Below are positions 35,587 through 44,961 of a DNA stretch of 64,000 bases, one piece after another (the stretch's first letter is position 1; each line of letters opens with the position of its first letter). A program made the translations under genes and the position numbers. The DNA comes from Bacteroidales bacterium UBA1184 (GTDB lineage: Bacteria; Bacteroidota; Bacteroidia; Bacteroidales; ML635J-15): the NCBI GenBank assembly GCA_002310235.1, contig DBYO01000049.1, positions 46,689 to 110,688 of the forward strand, written 5' to 3'. Under the pieces are notes generated by a model. The model was not told the DNA's origin and made no database searches. It saw only the letters and a program-made list of their open reading frames with translations.

Positions 35587-37104
35587 ATGCAAAAGGTTAT
35601 TAAATCGGCTTTGATTTCCGTGTTCGACAAGCACGATTTGGATTTGGTTGTCAAGAATTTGAGCAACTATGGTGTAAAAATTTATTCTACTGGGGGAACC
35701 TATGATTTTATTTCTTCTCTCGACGTTGAGGTTACAAAGGTTGAGGATGTTACAGGTTATCCATCTATTCTTGACGGCAGGGTAAAGACTTTGCATCCTA
35801 AGATTTTTGGCGGTATTCTTGCTGTTCGTGAAGAAGAAAGCCATATGGAACAGGTTGCTCAGTATGAAATTCCAGAAATTGATCTTGTTATTGTTGACTT
35901 GTATCCGTTTGAGCAGACGGTGAAGTCTAATGCTTCGGAAAGCGATATCATTGAGAAAATTGATATAGGTGGAATTTCGTTGATAAGGGCAGCCGCCAAG
36001 AACTATAAGGATGTTTTGATTGTTTCGCATAAGGGACAATATCAGGAGCTTTGCAATATTATTGAAGAAAACGGATGTTCTACCGATCTCGAAACTCGTC
36101 GTAGATTCGCTCGCGAAGCGTTTGGTATAAGTTCTAATTACGATTCCGCAATTTTTAATTGGTTCGACGATAATTCAATGTCACAACTAAAACTTTCGCA
36201 GCGTGAATATATGCCTTTGCGCTATGGCGAGAATCCTCATCAGGAAGCAAAATTCTTCGGTAATTTCGACGATATGTTCCATAAACTTCACGGTAAGGAG
36301 GTTAGTTACAACAATATTCTCGATATTGATGCTGGTATAAACCTCATACGCGAATTCGAAGATACGACAGTTGCAATACTCAAGCACAACAATGCATGCG
36401 GTATTGCCACACGCAGTACTTTGCTTAAGGCATGGAAAGATGCTCTTGCCTGCGACCCAGTGTCGGCATATGGAGGTATAATTGTCACAAACCGTCCTAT
36501 TGATCGTGAGGTAGCCCAGGAAATCAATAAGATTTTCTTTGAGGTTATAATAGCTCCCGATTTTACAAAAGAGGCCCTCGAGGTGCTAGAGCAGAAGAAA
36601 AACCGCATAATCCTTGTTCAAAAGCATAATAATGTATCGAAACATGTGTTGCGCAGTGCAATAAATGGCGTTTTGGTGCAAGATAGAGATACTCGTATCG
36701 AAGGTATGGATGATTTGAAGTATGTTACCAACGAGAAACCAACCGGTGCACAAATTCAGGATTTATTCTTTGCCAATAAGATTGTGAAGAGCACCAAGTC
36801 GAATGCCATTGTTTTGGTCAAGAATGCTCAGCTTCTCGCAAGCGGAACAGGCCAGACTTCGCGTGTTGATGCTTTGAAACAGGCTATCGAAAAGGCAAAG
36901 AGTTTCGGATTTGAACTCGAAGGCGCTGTCATGGCTTCTGATGCTTTCTTCCCGTTTGCCGATTCTATCGAAATAGCATACAAGGAAGGAATTTCGGCTG
37001 TTATTCAGCCAGGTGGCTCTATCCGCGACGAGGATACAATAAACTACTGCAATGAGAACAAGATTCCTATGGTTTTCACAGGAATAAGACATTTCAGGCA
37101 CTAA
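35587..37104 (+). CDS. purH: Bifunctional AICAR formyltransferase / IMP cyclohydrolase
   Basis: 505 residues catalysing the last two steps of IMP synthesis in the cytosol. The N-terminal MGS-like cyclohydrolase domain (1 to about 190) has ALISVFDKHDLD, STGGTYDFI, GYPSILDGRVKTLHPKIFGG and IDIGGISLIRAAAKNY. The C-terminal transformylase domain has LRYGENPHQEAKFFG, ILKHNNACGIATRS, SAYGGIIVTNRPID, VKSTKSNAIVLVKN and ASDAFFPFADSIEIAYKEGI. The end is the usual FTGIRHFRH. All signature residues are present. It lies in the prmA-to-ABC-F run with short gaps on both sides. Confidence 0.97.
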   Translation: MQKVIKSALISVFDKHDLDLVVKNLSNYGVKIYSTGGTYDFISSLDVEVTKVEDVTGYPSILDGRVKTLHPKIFGGILAVREEESHMEQVAQYEIPEIDLVIVDLYPFEQTVKSNASESDIIEKIDIGGISLIRAAAKNYKDVLIVSHKGQYQELCNIIEENGCSTDLETRRRFAREAFGISSNYDSAIFNWFDDNSMSQLKLSQREYMPLRYGENPHQEAKFFGNFDDMFHKLHGKEVSYNNILDIDAGINLIREFEDTTVAILKHNNACGIATRSTLLKAWKDALACDPVSAYGGIIVTNRPIDREVAQEINKIFFEVIIAPDFTKEALEVLEQKKNRIILVQKHNNVSKHVLRSAINGVLVQDRDTRIEGMDDLKYVTNEKPTGAQIQDLFFANKIVKSTKSNAIVLVKNAQLLASGTGQTSRVDALKQAIEKAKSFGFELEGAVMASDAFFPFADSIEIAYKEGISAVIQPGGSIRDEDTINYCNENKIPMVFTGIRHFRH

Positions 37105-37128
37105 AAACAGACTATTAAACTTACCATT

Positions 37129-37941
37129 ATGTCGGTACATAAGGAAATAAAGAAGGTTACGACTCACATTCTTCAGGAAATGAAGAATCGTGGCGAAAAG
37201 ATTTCGATGCTCACAGCATACGACTATAGTATGGCAAAAATTATCGACAAGGCAGGTATTGACGTAATACTTGTCGGTGATTCTGCTTCGAATGTGATGG
37301 CTGGCTACGAAACGACCTTGCCGATAACTCTCGACGAGATGATTTACCATGCCAAAAGCGTTGTCCGCGCTGTCGATAGGGCATTGGTGGTTGTGGATTT
37401 GCCGTTTGGAACCTATCAGAGCAACTCCAAAGAGGCTTTGTCGTCGGCAATACGCATAATGAAGGAAACTGGTGCAGGTGCCGTGAAACTAGAAGGCGGA
37501 ATGGAATCAGAAGAGTCCATCAAGCGAATTTTGTCGGCAGGTATTCCTATTATGGGACATCTGGGTCTGACCCCACAGAGTATAAACAAGTTTGGAACCT
37601 ATGCTGTTCGTGCCAAGGATGATGAGGAGGCTTCTCGCTTGGTTGAAGATGCATATCTGCTTCAGGAATTGGGTTGCTTTGCAATTGTGTTGGAAAAGAT
37701 TCCAGCTAGCCTTACATCGCGCATTGTTTCTGAAATCAAGATTCCGATCATTGGTATTGGTGCTGGTGCTGCCGACGGACAGGTGCTTGTAATGCATGAT
37801 ATGCTTGGTATTACTCAGGAGTTCTCTCCACGCTTCCTGCGTCGCTATGCCGACCTGGACAAGGTTATTACCGATGCGGTATCAAATTACATCAGCGATG
37901 TAAAGTCGGAGAATTTTCCGAACGAACAGGAACAGTACTGA
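37129..37941 (+). CDS. panB: 3-methyl-2-oxobutanoate hydroxymethyltransferase
   Basis: 270 residues. It transfers a hydroxymethyl group from methylene-tetrahydrofolate to 2-oxoisovalerate, giving ketopantoate, the first step of pantothenate synthesis. Signatures are ISMLTAYDYSMAKIIDKAGI, ILVGDSASNVMAGYETTLPI, VVVDLPFGTYQ, AVKLEGG, IPIMGHLGLTPQS, and FAIVLEKIPASL with its catalytic Glu. GIGAGAADGQVLVMHDMLG closes the barrel. panC and panD are also in this window, at 56.7-58.0 kb, so three pantothenate genes lie near each other but in different units. Neighbours are purH and an RluA-type gene. Confidence 0.97.
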   Translation: MSVHKEIKKVTTHILQEMKNRGEKISMLTAYDYSMAKIIDKAGIDVILVGDSASNVMAGYETTLPITLDEMIYHAKSVVRAVDRALVVVDLPFGTYQSNSKEALSSAIRIMKETGAGAVKLEGGMESEESIKRILSAGIPIMGHLGLTPQSINKFGTYAVRAKDDEEASRLVEDAYLLQELGCFAIVLEKIPASLTSRIVSEIKIPIIGIGAGAADGQVLVMHDMLGITQEFSPRFLRRYADLDKVITDAVSNYISDVKSENFPNEQEQY

Positions 37942-37957
37942 CAAACTTTGTTGTATC

Positions 37958-38644
37958 ATGGCTGAAAATCAGAATACAACTATTGATATTCTTTACGAAG
38001 ACAATCATATAATTGCTGTTAACAAGCAGGCCGGTCAGATTGTGCAAGGTGACAATACTGGCGACAAGCCATTGTCTGAGATATTGAAATCATATATAAA
38101 GGAACGAGATCACAAACCTGGGAATGTTTTTCTCGGTGTTCCGCATCGTATCGACCGTCCAGTGAGCGGAGTGGTGCTTTTCGCAAAGACGAGCAAGGCA
38201 TTGACTCGTTTGAGCGAACTTTTCCGCACAAAGGATGCTCATAAGACATATCTTGCAGTTGTAGGCAACAAGCCACCAAAGGATAGCGATACTCTTGTCG
38301 ATTACATATATAGAAATGTAAAACAGAACAAGTCGTATGTAGTTGACGAGAAGCATCCTGAAGCCAAACGCTCCAGTTTGTCATATAAAGTAGTAGGTCA
38401 TTCGGAGCGTTATTATTTGCTTGAGGTTGACTTGCATACCGGGCGGCATCATCAGATTCGTTGCCAACTCGCAAACATGGGGTGTCCTATTCGTGGCGAT
38501 TTGAAGTACGGCTATCCGCGTTCCAACAAAAATGGCGGAATCAACCTCCATGCTGCGCGCATTACATTTACGCACCCAGTGAAAAAGGAAGAAATTGTCA
38601 TTGTGGCTCCGTTCCCCGATGAAAAGATATGGAGGATATTTTGA
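37958..38644 (+). CDS. RluA-family RNA pseudouridine synthase
   Basis: 228 residues. It has the RluA catalytic motif VPHRIDRPVSGVVLFAKT, with the catalytic Asp after HRI, preceded by LYEDNHIIAVNKQAGQIVQGD. Later blocks are KTYLAVVGN, HTGRHHQIRCQLANMGCPI, GDLKYGYP and INLHAARITFTHPV. It converts a uridine to pseudouridine in rRNA or tRNA; the site cannot be told. It lacks an S4 domain and is short, like the small RluA-type enzymes. It begins 16 nt after panB and is followed after 10 nt by an ABC-F gene. Confidence 0.92.
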   Translation: MAENQNTTIDILYEDNHIIAVNKQAGQIVQGDNTGDKPLSEILKSYIKERDHKPGNVFLGVPHRIDRPVSGVVLFAKTSKALTRLSELFRTKDAHKTYLAVVGNKPPKDSDTLVDYIYRNVKQNKSYVVDEKHPEAKRSSLSYKVVGHSERYYLLEVDLHTGRHHQIRCQLANMGCPIRGDLKYGYPRSNKNGGINLHAARITFTHPVKKEEIVIVAPFPDEKIWRIF

Positions 38645-38654
38645 GTAGTAGAAT

Positions 38655-40535
38655 ATGGAAAGTCTTCTTCAGGCAGAAAACATAAGCAAGCGCTACGGTG
38701 ACAAACTGTTGTTTGAAAACATCAGCCTTAGCATAGGTGATGGACAGAAAATAGCATTAGTCGCCAAGAACGGGACTGGAAAAACTTCATTGCTTAATAT
38801 TCTTGCTGGTGTCGATTCTTCAGATAGCGGAAAATTGAGCCGTCGTCGCGATGTTAGAATAGGATACCTGCCTCAGGAAATAGATATGAATCCTGACCGT
38901 ACTGTGCTTGATGCAGTGTTTGTGCTTGAAAATGAGATTACTCAAACTATACGTCAGTACAACGATTGTCTGTATTCCGAATCGCACGAAGTGTTACCAT
39001 CTTTACTCGATAAGATGGATGCCCTCAATGCATGGGACTACGAATCGCGTATCAGGCAGATACTTGGTAAACTCGACATTCACGACCTTGACAAAAAAAT
39101 CGGAACTCTTAGCGGCGGGCAAAAAAAGCGTGTCGCACTTGCGGGACTACTTATATGTGAACCGCAGCTTCTGATACTAGATGAGCCGACAAATCAATTG
39201 GACCTCAATGTGATAGAATGGCTTGAAGATTTTCTTTCAACAGCCAATATTACTATATTCATGGTAACGCATGACCGCTATTTTCTGGATCGTATTTGCG
39301 ATACGATAATTGAACTAGATGGCGGTAAAACATATTCGTATTCAGGTAATTATACATATTATGTTGAGAAACGTGCCGAACGTATAGAGAATTTACAGGC
39401 AAATATTGAGCGTGCGCAGAATCTTATGCGGACAGAACAGGAGTGGATTCGTCGTATGCCCAAAGCGCGTTCTCACAAGGCAAAATATAGAATCGATGAG
39501 TTTGAAAACCTAAAAGCAAAGGCTTCGCAGCGAATCGACAATAGAAAATTGGAACTTGATGTCGCCAACCAAAGGCTTGGGAAGAAGATAATTGATATAT
39601 ACAATGTGTCTAAATCATTTGGAGACCAAAGGATTATCAATGAATTTTCCTACAAGGTTTCGAGAGGTGAAAAAATAGGTATAGTAGGGCGAAATGGAGT
39701 AGGAAAGACGACTTTTTTGAACCTTATTACAGGAAATCTTGCTCCTGACAGCGGACATATAGAGATTGGTCAGACTGTAAAATTTGCATATTATACGCAA
39801 GATGGCATCTCATTTAACGACGATGACAAGCCTATAGACATTGTGCGCAAGATTTCCGATGATGTGAAGTTACGTGATGGCAAGAGTTTTTCGGCATCAG
39901 GTTTGCTAAATTATTTTATGTTTACCGGTGACATGCAGCACACGCTTGTGCGCAAGCTTAGTGGAGGCGAGAAGCGTAGGTTATACTTATGTACTGTGCT
40001 AATTCAGCAACCCAATGTTCTGATAATGGATGAGCCAACAAACGATTTGGACATTACAACCTTGCAGGTCTTGGAAGAATACTTGACCATGATAGATGCT
40101 ACTGTCATAATTGTGTCGCACGACCGTTTTTTCATGGACAAGATAGTTGACCATATTTTCGTTTTTGAAGGAGATGGGAGAATCGCTGATTTTCCTGGCA
40201 ACTATACGCAGTTCCGTGATTCACGGGAATATGTGCGATATATGGAGTCCGTTATGCCAAAGGAAATAAAGCCTGTTGCAACGGAACCTCGTAAGCCAGT
40301 ACAGCCGCCAGCACCTAAGAAAAAACTTTCGTATAATGAGCAACGTGAATACGAAATGCTTGAAAAGGAGCTAGAAGATTTGAATGCAAAGAGGGTTACA
40401 ATGGAGGAAGAGATGAACTCAGGAAATCTCTCTCCATTTGAGATTGTTGCAAAATCATCGGAATATTCGCAACTTATCGAAAGTATCGATGCAAAGGAAA
40501 TGCGTTGGCTCGAACTTGCCGAAAAGTTGGAATAG
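38655..40535 (+). CDS. ABC-F family ATPase (Uup-like)
   Basis: 626 residues with two ATP-binding cassettes and no membrane segments. Cassette 1 has Walker A ALVAKNGTGKTSLL, signature LSGGQKKRVALAGLL and Walker B LLILDEPTNQLDL. Cassette 2 has IVGRNGVGKTTFLNLITG, LSGGEKRRLYLCTVL and LIMDEPTNDLDI. Between them lies the interdomain linker rich in charged helices (YTYYVEKRAERIENLQANIE, IRRMPKARSHKAKYRIDEFE), the part that reaches into the ribosome in ABC-F proteins. The C-terminal tail (KKKLSYNEQREYEMLEKELE onward) is a predicted coiled coil like that of Uup. It probably acts in translation or ribosome maintenance rather than transport. It closes the + strand run, 6 nt from a convergent gene. Confidence 0.92.
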   Translation: MESLLQAENISKRYGDKLLFENISLSIGDGQKIALVAKNGTGKTSLLNILAGVDSSDSGKLSRRRDVRIGYLPQEIDMNPDRTVLDAVFVLENEITQTIRQYNDCLYSESHEVLPSLLDKMDALNAWDYESRIRQILGKLDIHDLDKKIGTLSGGQKKRVALAGLLICEPQLLILDEPTNQLDLNVIEWLEDFLSTANITIFMVTHDRYFLDRICDTIIELDGGKTYSYSGNYTYYVEKRAERIENLQANIERAQNLMRTEQEWIRRMPKARSHKAKYRIDEFENLKAKASQRIDNRKLELDVANQRLGKKIIDIYNVSKSFGDQRIINEFSYKVSRGEKIGIVGRNGVGKTTFLNLITGNLAPDSGHIEIGQTVKFAYYTQDGISFNDDDKPIDIVRKISDDVKLRDGKSFSASGLLNYFMFTGDMQHTLVRKLSGGEKRRLYLCTVLIQQPNVLIMDEPTNDLDITTLQVLEEYLTMIDATVIIVSHDRFFMDKIVDHIFVFEGDGRIADFPGNYTQFRDSREYVRYMESVMPKEIKPVATEPRKPVQPPAPKKKLSYNEQREYEMLEKELEDLNAKRVTMEEEMNSGNLSPFEIVAKSSEYSQLIESIDAKEMRWLELAEKLE

Positions 40536-40541
40536 GGGGTG

Positions 40542-42287
40542 CTATTTTTCTTTCAGTTTGCTGTGATATTCAGCATCAAGCATATTCTTGAATTGTGACA
40601 TTGTTCCTTTGGGGATGTATATGTTCTTTAATTCGTAGCATTGTCTAAAAGCAGAGCTTGAAATTTTTTGAATAGATTTAGGTAAGGTTATTGATTCTAG
40701 TCCTGAATCATAAAATGCTAAGTTGTTTATTTCTGTTACAGAGTTTGGTATTGTGACTTTTTTTAAGTTATAGCATCCCATAAAAACATTATTATTAATT
40801 ATTTTTAGTGTGTTAGGAAGTGTAATGGATTTCATCTTTGTACAATATGCGAAAGCTCCATATTCCATTATTTCCAAAGAATCAGACATAATAATAGATT
40901 CTAATTCAAGGAAATTAAAGAATGCATTTTCTTCAATTTTTGTTACACTATTAGGTATTTTAACGGTTTTTAGATTGCCAGCATATTGGAAAGCATATCG
41001 TCCTATTGTCTTTATACCTTCTGGAATAGAATATTCTGTAGCGTAGTTTGGCGGGAAATATGCAAATAAGAGATCGGAATGCACTGGTTCGGAAATGCCA
41101 GATTCATAAAATGATTGGGGTCCGACCTTTTCTACGGAATTAGGCAGTTCTATATACGATAGCATTTTACATTCGTAGAAAGCCTTGTCTCCGATTTCTA
41201 TTATTGAGTTTGATAGTGTGGCATATCGAAGTTCTTCGCAAGCCATGAATGCGTATGCTGGTACAATTCTAACATTGTCTCCAAAGTTTACCGAAATGAG
41301 CGACATACATTGTGCAAATGCAGGATAATCCTTGTTTATCGGATTGCAATCGGTAGCGTTGAAATTTACAACTGCCAGTTTTTTGTTTCTTACGAATGCA
41401 CTGGCTCCAATTTCCTTTACAGATTCGGGTATTGTTACTAAAGTGAGTTCGCTGTTGTAAAATGCTGAATCTTCGATACTTGTAACAGTGCTTGGAATGT
41501 CAATTTTTTGCAGTGGTGTGTTGGCGAAGGCTGTTCTTCCAATGCTAGTTATTCCATTTGGAATTGTTGAGTTGCAGCAACCTATTATGATTTTATTTTC
41601 GGCTTTTAGAACAATAGCATTGCAGTCGTTTCGGCTGTCATATTTGACATTTCCTTCGGCAACTGTAATGTTTGTGAGTTTGGTGCAGTTGGCAAATGAG
41701 GAGGCATAAATATTATTTACAGAGGCGGGTATTGTGATAGATGACATTTCCTTGCAGGTTCCAAATGCGTATTCAAGTATGGCTTCTGTACCTTCATTGA
41801 TTTTGTATTCTGCAGTGTTTGCCGGGTAATACACAAGGTTTTTGCCTGAGTATATAGGTTTTGCAATTGCTGTGCCTGCAAATGCGTTTTCTCCGCAATG
41901 TTCTATTGTTCCGCTTAATTTTATCGACTTCAATGCTGAACAGTTCTTGAATGCTTCTGCTTTTATTGTTTTTACTGTCTGTGGTATTGTGACAGATGTC
42001 AATGAGCTGATGTTTGAAAATGCGCCTTTGTTGATTGTCGTTACTGCATAGACGGTATCCTTATAGAGTACGGTAGCTGGGATTTCGATTTTTTTTACAT
42101 TTTCGGTATCTCCCTTTATGCCGTTGAGTATTACTGTATATGGACTTTTTTTCGAAGTTATTGTATATTTTAAGTATTGTCCGGTTTTGCATTTCATTGA
42201 GAAATTTGGGTCATTGGGCTTGTGTACCTGTGCTATTGACATTGTGTACAGAGTCATAAATGCGAGTAATATTGCTATTCTTTTCAT
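40542..42287 (-). CDS. BspA-like leucine-rich-repeat exported protein
   Basis: 581 residues from the ATG at 42287, which directly starts the signal peptide MKRIAILLAFMTLYTMSIAQ. After a short N-terminal domain (about 25-75), the rest is about 18 LRR_5 (BspA/TpLRR) repeats of the form LTSVTIPxTVKTIKxxAFxxC. Pseudo-symmetric blocks are separated by SGKNLVYYP- and SDLLFAYFP-type insertions. Such proteins mediate binding to host or bacterial surfaces. There is no T9SS sorting domain, lipobox or membrane anchor, so its final location is unclear. The gene looks richer in A and T than its neighbours by eye, which may hint at acquisition. It is downstream of rnhB but has its own -7 box. Confidence 0.88.
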   Translation of the reverse strand: MKRIAILLAFMTLYTMSIAQVHKPNDPNFSMKCKTGQYLKYTITSKKSPYTVILNGIKGDTENVKKIEIPATVLYKDTVYAVTTINKGAFSNISSLTSVTIPQTVKTIKAEAFKNCSALKSIKLSGTIEHCGENAFAGTAIAKPIYSGKNLVYYPANTAEYKINEGTEAILEYAFGTCKEMSSITIPASVNNIYASSFANCTKLTNITVAEGNVKYDSRNDCNAIVLKAENKIIIGCCNSTIPNGITSIGRTAFANTPLQKIDIPSTVTSIEDSAFYNSELTLVTIPESVKEIGASAFVRNKKLAVVNFNATDCNPINKDYPAFAQCMSLISVNFGDNVRIVPAYAFMACEELRYATLSNSIIEIGDKAFYECKMLSYIELPNSVEKVGPQSFYESGISEPVHSDLLFAYFPPNYATEYSIPEGIKTIGRYAFQYAGNLKTVKIPNSVTKIEENAFFNFLELESIIMSDSLEIMEYGAFAYCTKMKSITLPNTLKIINNNVFMGCYNLKKVTIPNSVTEINNLAFYDSGLESITLPKSIQKISSSAFRQCYELKNIYIPKGTMSQFKNMLDAEYHSKLKEK

Positions 42288-42307
42288 AATTTTATGAATT
42301 TTATAGT

Positions 42308-42316
42308 GCAAAGTTA
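42308..42316 (-). promoter_or_regulatory. -7 promoter element for the BspA-like gene
   Basis: TAACTTTGC on the - strand fits TAnnTTTGC, 20 nt before the ATG at 42287. No clear -33 TTG. Confidence 0.5.
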
Positions 42317-42328
42317 ATTTTATTTTTG

Positions 42329-42928
42329 TTATTCGAATAAGGATAATTGAGAATCTGTCAGTTTGTATGACATTCGGTGGTATTTTGTCGGACCATATTT
42401 TTCAATAGCAGTGCGATGTGCTTTTGTCGGGTATCCTTTATTTTGTTCCCAGTGGTATTCTGGAAATTCTTTGGCTATTTTGTACATGAATTCGTCCCTA
42501 TATGTTTTTGCTAGAATCGAAGCTGCTGCTATTGACATGTAGGTGGCATCGCCTTTTACAATGCATTTGTGTGGAATTTTTTTGTATGGAATGAATTTGT
42601 TGCCGTCTATTAGCAATAGTTCGGGAATTATTTTTAGACCGGAAACAGCCTTGTGCATTGATAATATTGATGCTTTAAGAATATTTATGCTGTCGATTTC
42701 ATTGTTGTCCATTGAGGCGACGCAAAACGAGATGGCGTCGCGTTCTATTTCAAGCCTTAGTTCGTCTCGTTTTTTCTCTGTAAGTTGCTTCGAGTCGTTG
42801 AGTTTCTCGTTTTTGTAGTCGGGGGGGAGTATGACCGCTGCGGCATAAACAGGACCAGCAAGGCATCCTCGGCCAGCTTCGTCGCAGCCGGCTTCAATTG
42901 TATTTTCTTTGAAATATTGTTTCAGCAT
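42329..42928 (-). CDS. rnhB: Ribonuclease HII
   Basis: 199 residues. The start at 42928 is chosen because MLKQYFKENTIEAGCDEAGRG matches the usual N-terminus, while upstream codons lie inside the glycosyltransferase gene. Motifs are AGCDEAGRGCLAGPVYAAAV with the first catalytic Asp-Glu pair, LNDSKQLTEKKRDEL, LLIDGNKFIP, KGDATYMSIAAASILAKTYRD and NKGYPTKAHR. It cuts the RNA strand of RNA/DNA hybrids and single ribonucleotides in DNA. It follows the glycosyltransferase by 8 nt in a kdsB-GT-rnhB run. Confidence 0.95.
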   Translation of the reverse strand: MLKQYFKENTIEAGCDEAGRGCLAGPVYAAAVILPPDYKNEKLNDSKQLTEKKRDELRLEIERDAISFCVASMDNNEIDSINILKASILSMHKAVSGLKIIPELLLIDGNKFIPYKKIPHKCIVKGDATYMSIAAASILAKTYRDEFMYKIAKEFPEYHWEQNKGYPTKAHRTAIEKYGPTKYHRMSYKLTDSQLSLFE

Positions 42929-42936
42929 GCTATAGA

Positions 42937-44061
42937 TTATTTTATGGCGGTTTCGATGCATTTCCAAAGTTGATCTGCTGTATGTTGCCACGAGAATTTT
43001 GTTCTTTGTTCTTTAGCTTTGTTTATAATGGATTTTCGTAATTCTTTGTTCGAGCATATGCTATACATCTTTTCTGCCACGTCAAAATTGTTGGAACCGT
43101 CACATATAAGTGCTGCATCACCTACGACTTCAGGAAGCGAACTGGTATTGCTGCATATTATCGCAGTTTCGGCATACATGGCTTCAAGTAATGGAATGCC
43201 AAAGCCCTCAAAATGGGGTATGTATGTGAGACATTCTGAGGCAGCGACAAGTTTGCTAAGTTCGGCAGTTTCTAATCTTCCTGTAAATATTACACTGTCC
43301 TTATGTGTCATTTCGTTATAAACCTTTTCTATTTCTTCGGTCTTGTGTAGCGAACCTCCAACAATAATCAACTTCATGTCGCTGTCGTACTTGTCCTTGA
43401 ATATTTCAAATGCTCGCATAAGCCCGTCAACATTCTTGCGTGGGCTGAGAGCTCCTACAAATATGAAATATCGTTTTCCATTGCTGTAATGTTTGCGAAC
43501 GACTTCCTTTTCCGTTTCGCTAATGGGCTTGTAGCAGCTATTAGCGCCGTTGTAGCACACTGTTACCTTTTCTTCTGAAATGCCGTATGTATTGCATATG
43601 TCCTTTTTCGAAAATTCCGAAACCGTTCCTAAATGATGCGCTTTGTGGGCAAATTTGACGAAATATTTGTTGTAGTACCAGCTTGTGAGCCAAGGAAGTT
43701 GTTTGGGGTTATGTACGAAATTTATATCGTGGATTACGTCAATTTGAGGAATGTCGGTTCTAAGAGATATGTATCCATCGGTTGACAGGAAAATGTCTGC
43801 ACCTATCTTTTTTAGAAGTCTAGGTATTTTGTATTCAAACCAGTATATCCACAGAAAAGGGTGACGGGTGGGAGGGTTTAGTACTATTGGGGTAATGTTT
43901 TCTGCAAATACGAATTCGTTGTCGTACTGTCTGTCAAAAATGAAAAAGAACTTATGTTCGGGGTGCTGTATAACAATGCGCTTGAGAGTTTCGTATGTAA
44001 ACCATCCGATACCTTCGAGTTTGCCTTTCAGTAGAAGTCGTGTGTTTACAGCAATTTTCAT
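42937..44061 (-). CDS. GT4-family glycosyltransferase
   Basis: 374 residues from the ATG at 44061, one nucleotide after the kdsB stop; an ATG five codons earlier overlaps kdsB. The N-terminal Rossmann half begins MKIAVNTRLLLKGKLEGIG. The C-terminal half has FIFVGALSPRKNVDGLMRAF, LIIVGGSL, HFEGFGIPLLEAMYAETAII and SSLPEVVGDAALI. The EGFGIPLLEAM segment is the GT4 E-x7-E region that binds the nucleotide sugar. It is predicted to be a cytosolic or membrane-associated retaining transferase. Its place directly after kdsB suggests an LPS core or O-antigen role (inference). Confidence 0.93.
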   Translation of the reverse strand: MKIAVNTRLLLKGKLEGIGWFTYETLKRIVIQHPEHKFFFIFDRQYDNEFVFAENITPIVLNPPTRHPFLWIYWFEYKIPRLLKKIGADIFLSTDGYISLRTDIPQIDVIHDINFVHNPKQLPWLTSWYYNKYFVKFAHKAHHLGTVSEFSKKDICNTYGISEEKVTVCYNGANSCYKPISETEKEVVRKHYSNGKRYFIFVGALSPRKNVDGLMRAFEIFKDKYDSDMKLIIVGGSLHKTEEIEKVYNEMTHKDSVIFTGRLETAELSKLVAASECLTYIPHFEGFGIPLLEAMYAETAIICSNTSSLPEVVGDAALICDGSNNFDVAEKMYSICSNKELRKSIINKAKEQRTKFSWQHTADQLWKCIETAIK

Positions 44062-44062
44062 T

Positions 44063-44812
44063 TTATAGTAGTCCAATTTCCTTTATTTTCTCCAGATCTT
44101 TTGGAGTGTCGATACTTATGGTTTCGTGTTCGGTGAAAGCAACCTTTATTTTGTATCCGTTTTCAATCCATCTTAGCTGTTCCAGACTTTCCGCTAGTTC
44201 GAGAGGAGTCTGGTTGAGTTTTGTGAGTTCAAGGAGTATGTCCTTGCGGTAGCCGTATAGACCTATATGTTTGTAATACAAGTGCTTGGTAATCCATGTG
44301 GATTCTTTGTGTCCGCGCAGATACGGTATTGGAGAACGACTGAAATATATTGCTTCATTGTCTGTAGAAATCACTACCTTGGGTTTGTTTGGATTGAAAA
44401 TGTCGTCCTTGTTGTTTATTGGTTTAACCAAAGTTGCAATTTGTGTGCGCTTTTTGTTGAAGCATTTCTTTATTTCTGTCAGTTGTTCTGTTTTTATGAA
44501 AGGTTCGTCACCTTGAATGTTTATTACAACGTCAAATTCTTTGCCTTCGGCTTCTTCTACTTTTAAGATGGCTTCGGCGCAGCGGTCGGTTCCGCTTTTG
44601 TGTTTCTTGGATGTCATTACGTATTTGCCGTTGAAACTTTCTATTTCCTTTGCAATACGATTGTCATCTGTGGCGACATATACACAATCGAAAACTTTCG
44701 ATGCTTGTATATATACGTTGTGTATCATTGATTTGCCATTAATGTTAACCAATGGCTTTCCCGGAAACCTTGTTGAGGCGTATCTTGCTGGGATTATAGC
44801 TGCAATATTCAT
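44063..44812 (-). CDS. kdsB: 3-deoxy-manno-octulosonate cytidylyltransferase
   Basis: 249 residues, activating Kdo to CMP-Kdo for LPS core synthesis. It starts MNIAAIIPARYASTRFPGKPL and has VYVATDDNRIAKE, SGTDRCAEA, VVINIQGDEPFI, YFSRSPIPYLR, HIGLYGYRKDIL, LAESLEQLRWIENG and SIDTPKDLEKI. All family blocks are intact and the length is typical. It heads the kdsB-glycosyltransferase-rnhB run behind its own promoter. Confidence 0.96.
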   Translation of the reverse strand: MNIAAIIPARYASTRFPGKPLVNINGKSMIHNVYIQASKVFDCVYVATDDNRIAKEIESFNGKYVMTSKKHKSGTDRCAEAILKVEEAEGKEFDVVINIQGDEPFIKTEQLTEIKKCFNKKRTQIATLVKPINNKDDIFNPNKPKVVISTDNEAIYFSRSPIPYLRGHKESTWITKHLYYKHIGLYGYRKDILLELTKLNQTPLELAESLEQLRWIENGYKIKVAFTEHETISIDTPKDLEKIKEIGLL

Positions 44813-44838
44813 TTATTTGTAATGTAATTGTTTTGTTT

Positions 44839-44847
44839 GCAAATTTA
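44839..44847 (-). promoter_or_regulatory. -7 promoter element for kdsB-GT-rnhB
   Basis: TAAATTTGC on the - strand, with a TTGACA starting at 44871 and a 21-nt spacer. Confidence 0.65.
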
Positions 44848-44913
44848 ATTTATATGTTGTAATGCTGTCAACATTTTTTGCTGACTTACCAATAATTAGT
44901 TGTGCATAAGTCA

Positions 44914-44948
44914 AAAAAAAACGGCTTCATTTCGAAGCCGTTTTTTTG
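44914..44948 (-). terminator. Rho-independent terminator after the C10 peptidase
   Basis: A stem AAAAAAACGGCTTC with its complement GAAGCCGTTTTTTT around a 5-nt loop; on the - strand it ends in a T-run. Confidence 0.88.
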
Positions 44949-44961
44949 ATTGCCTTTAAAA

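Noticed and set aside
42929..42991. Longer start for rnhB
   Set aside because: The extra 21 residues lie in the glycosyltransferase coding end and are not found at the N-terminus of RNase HII proteins.
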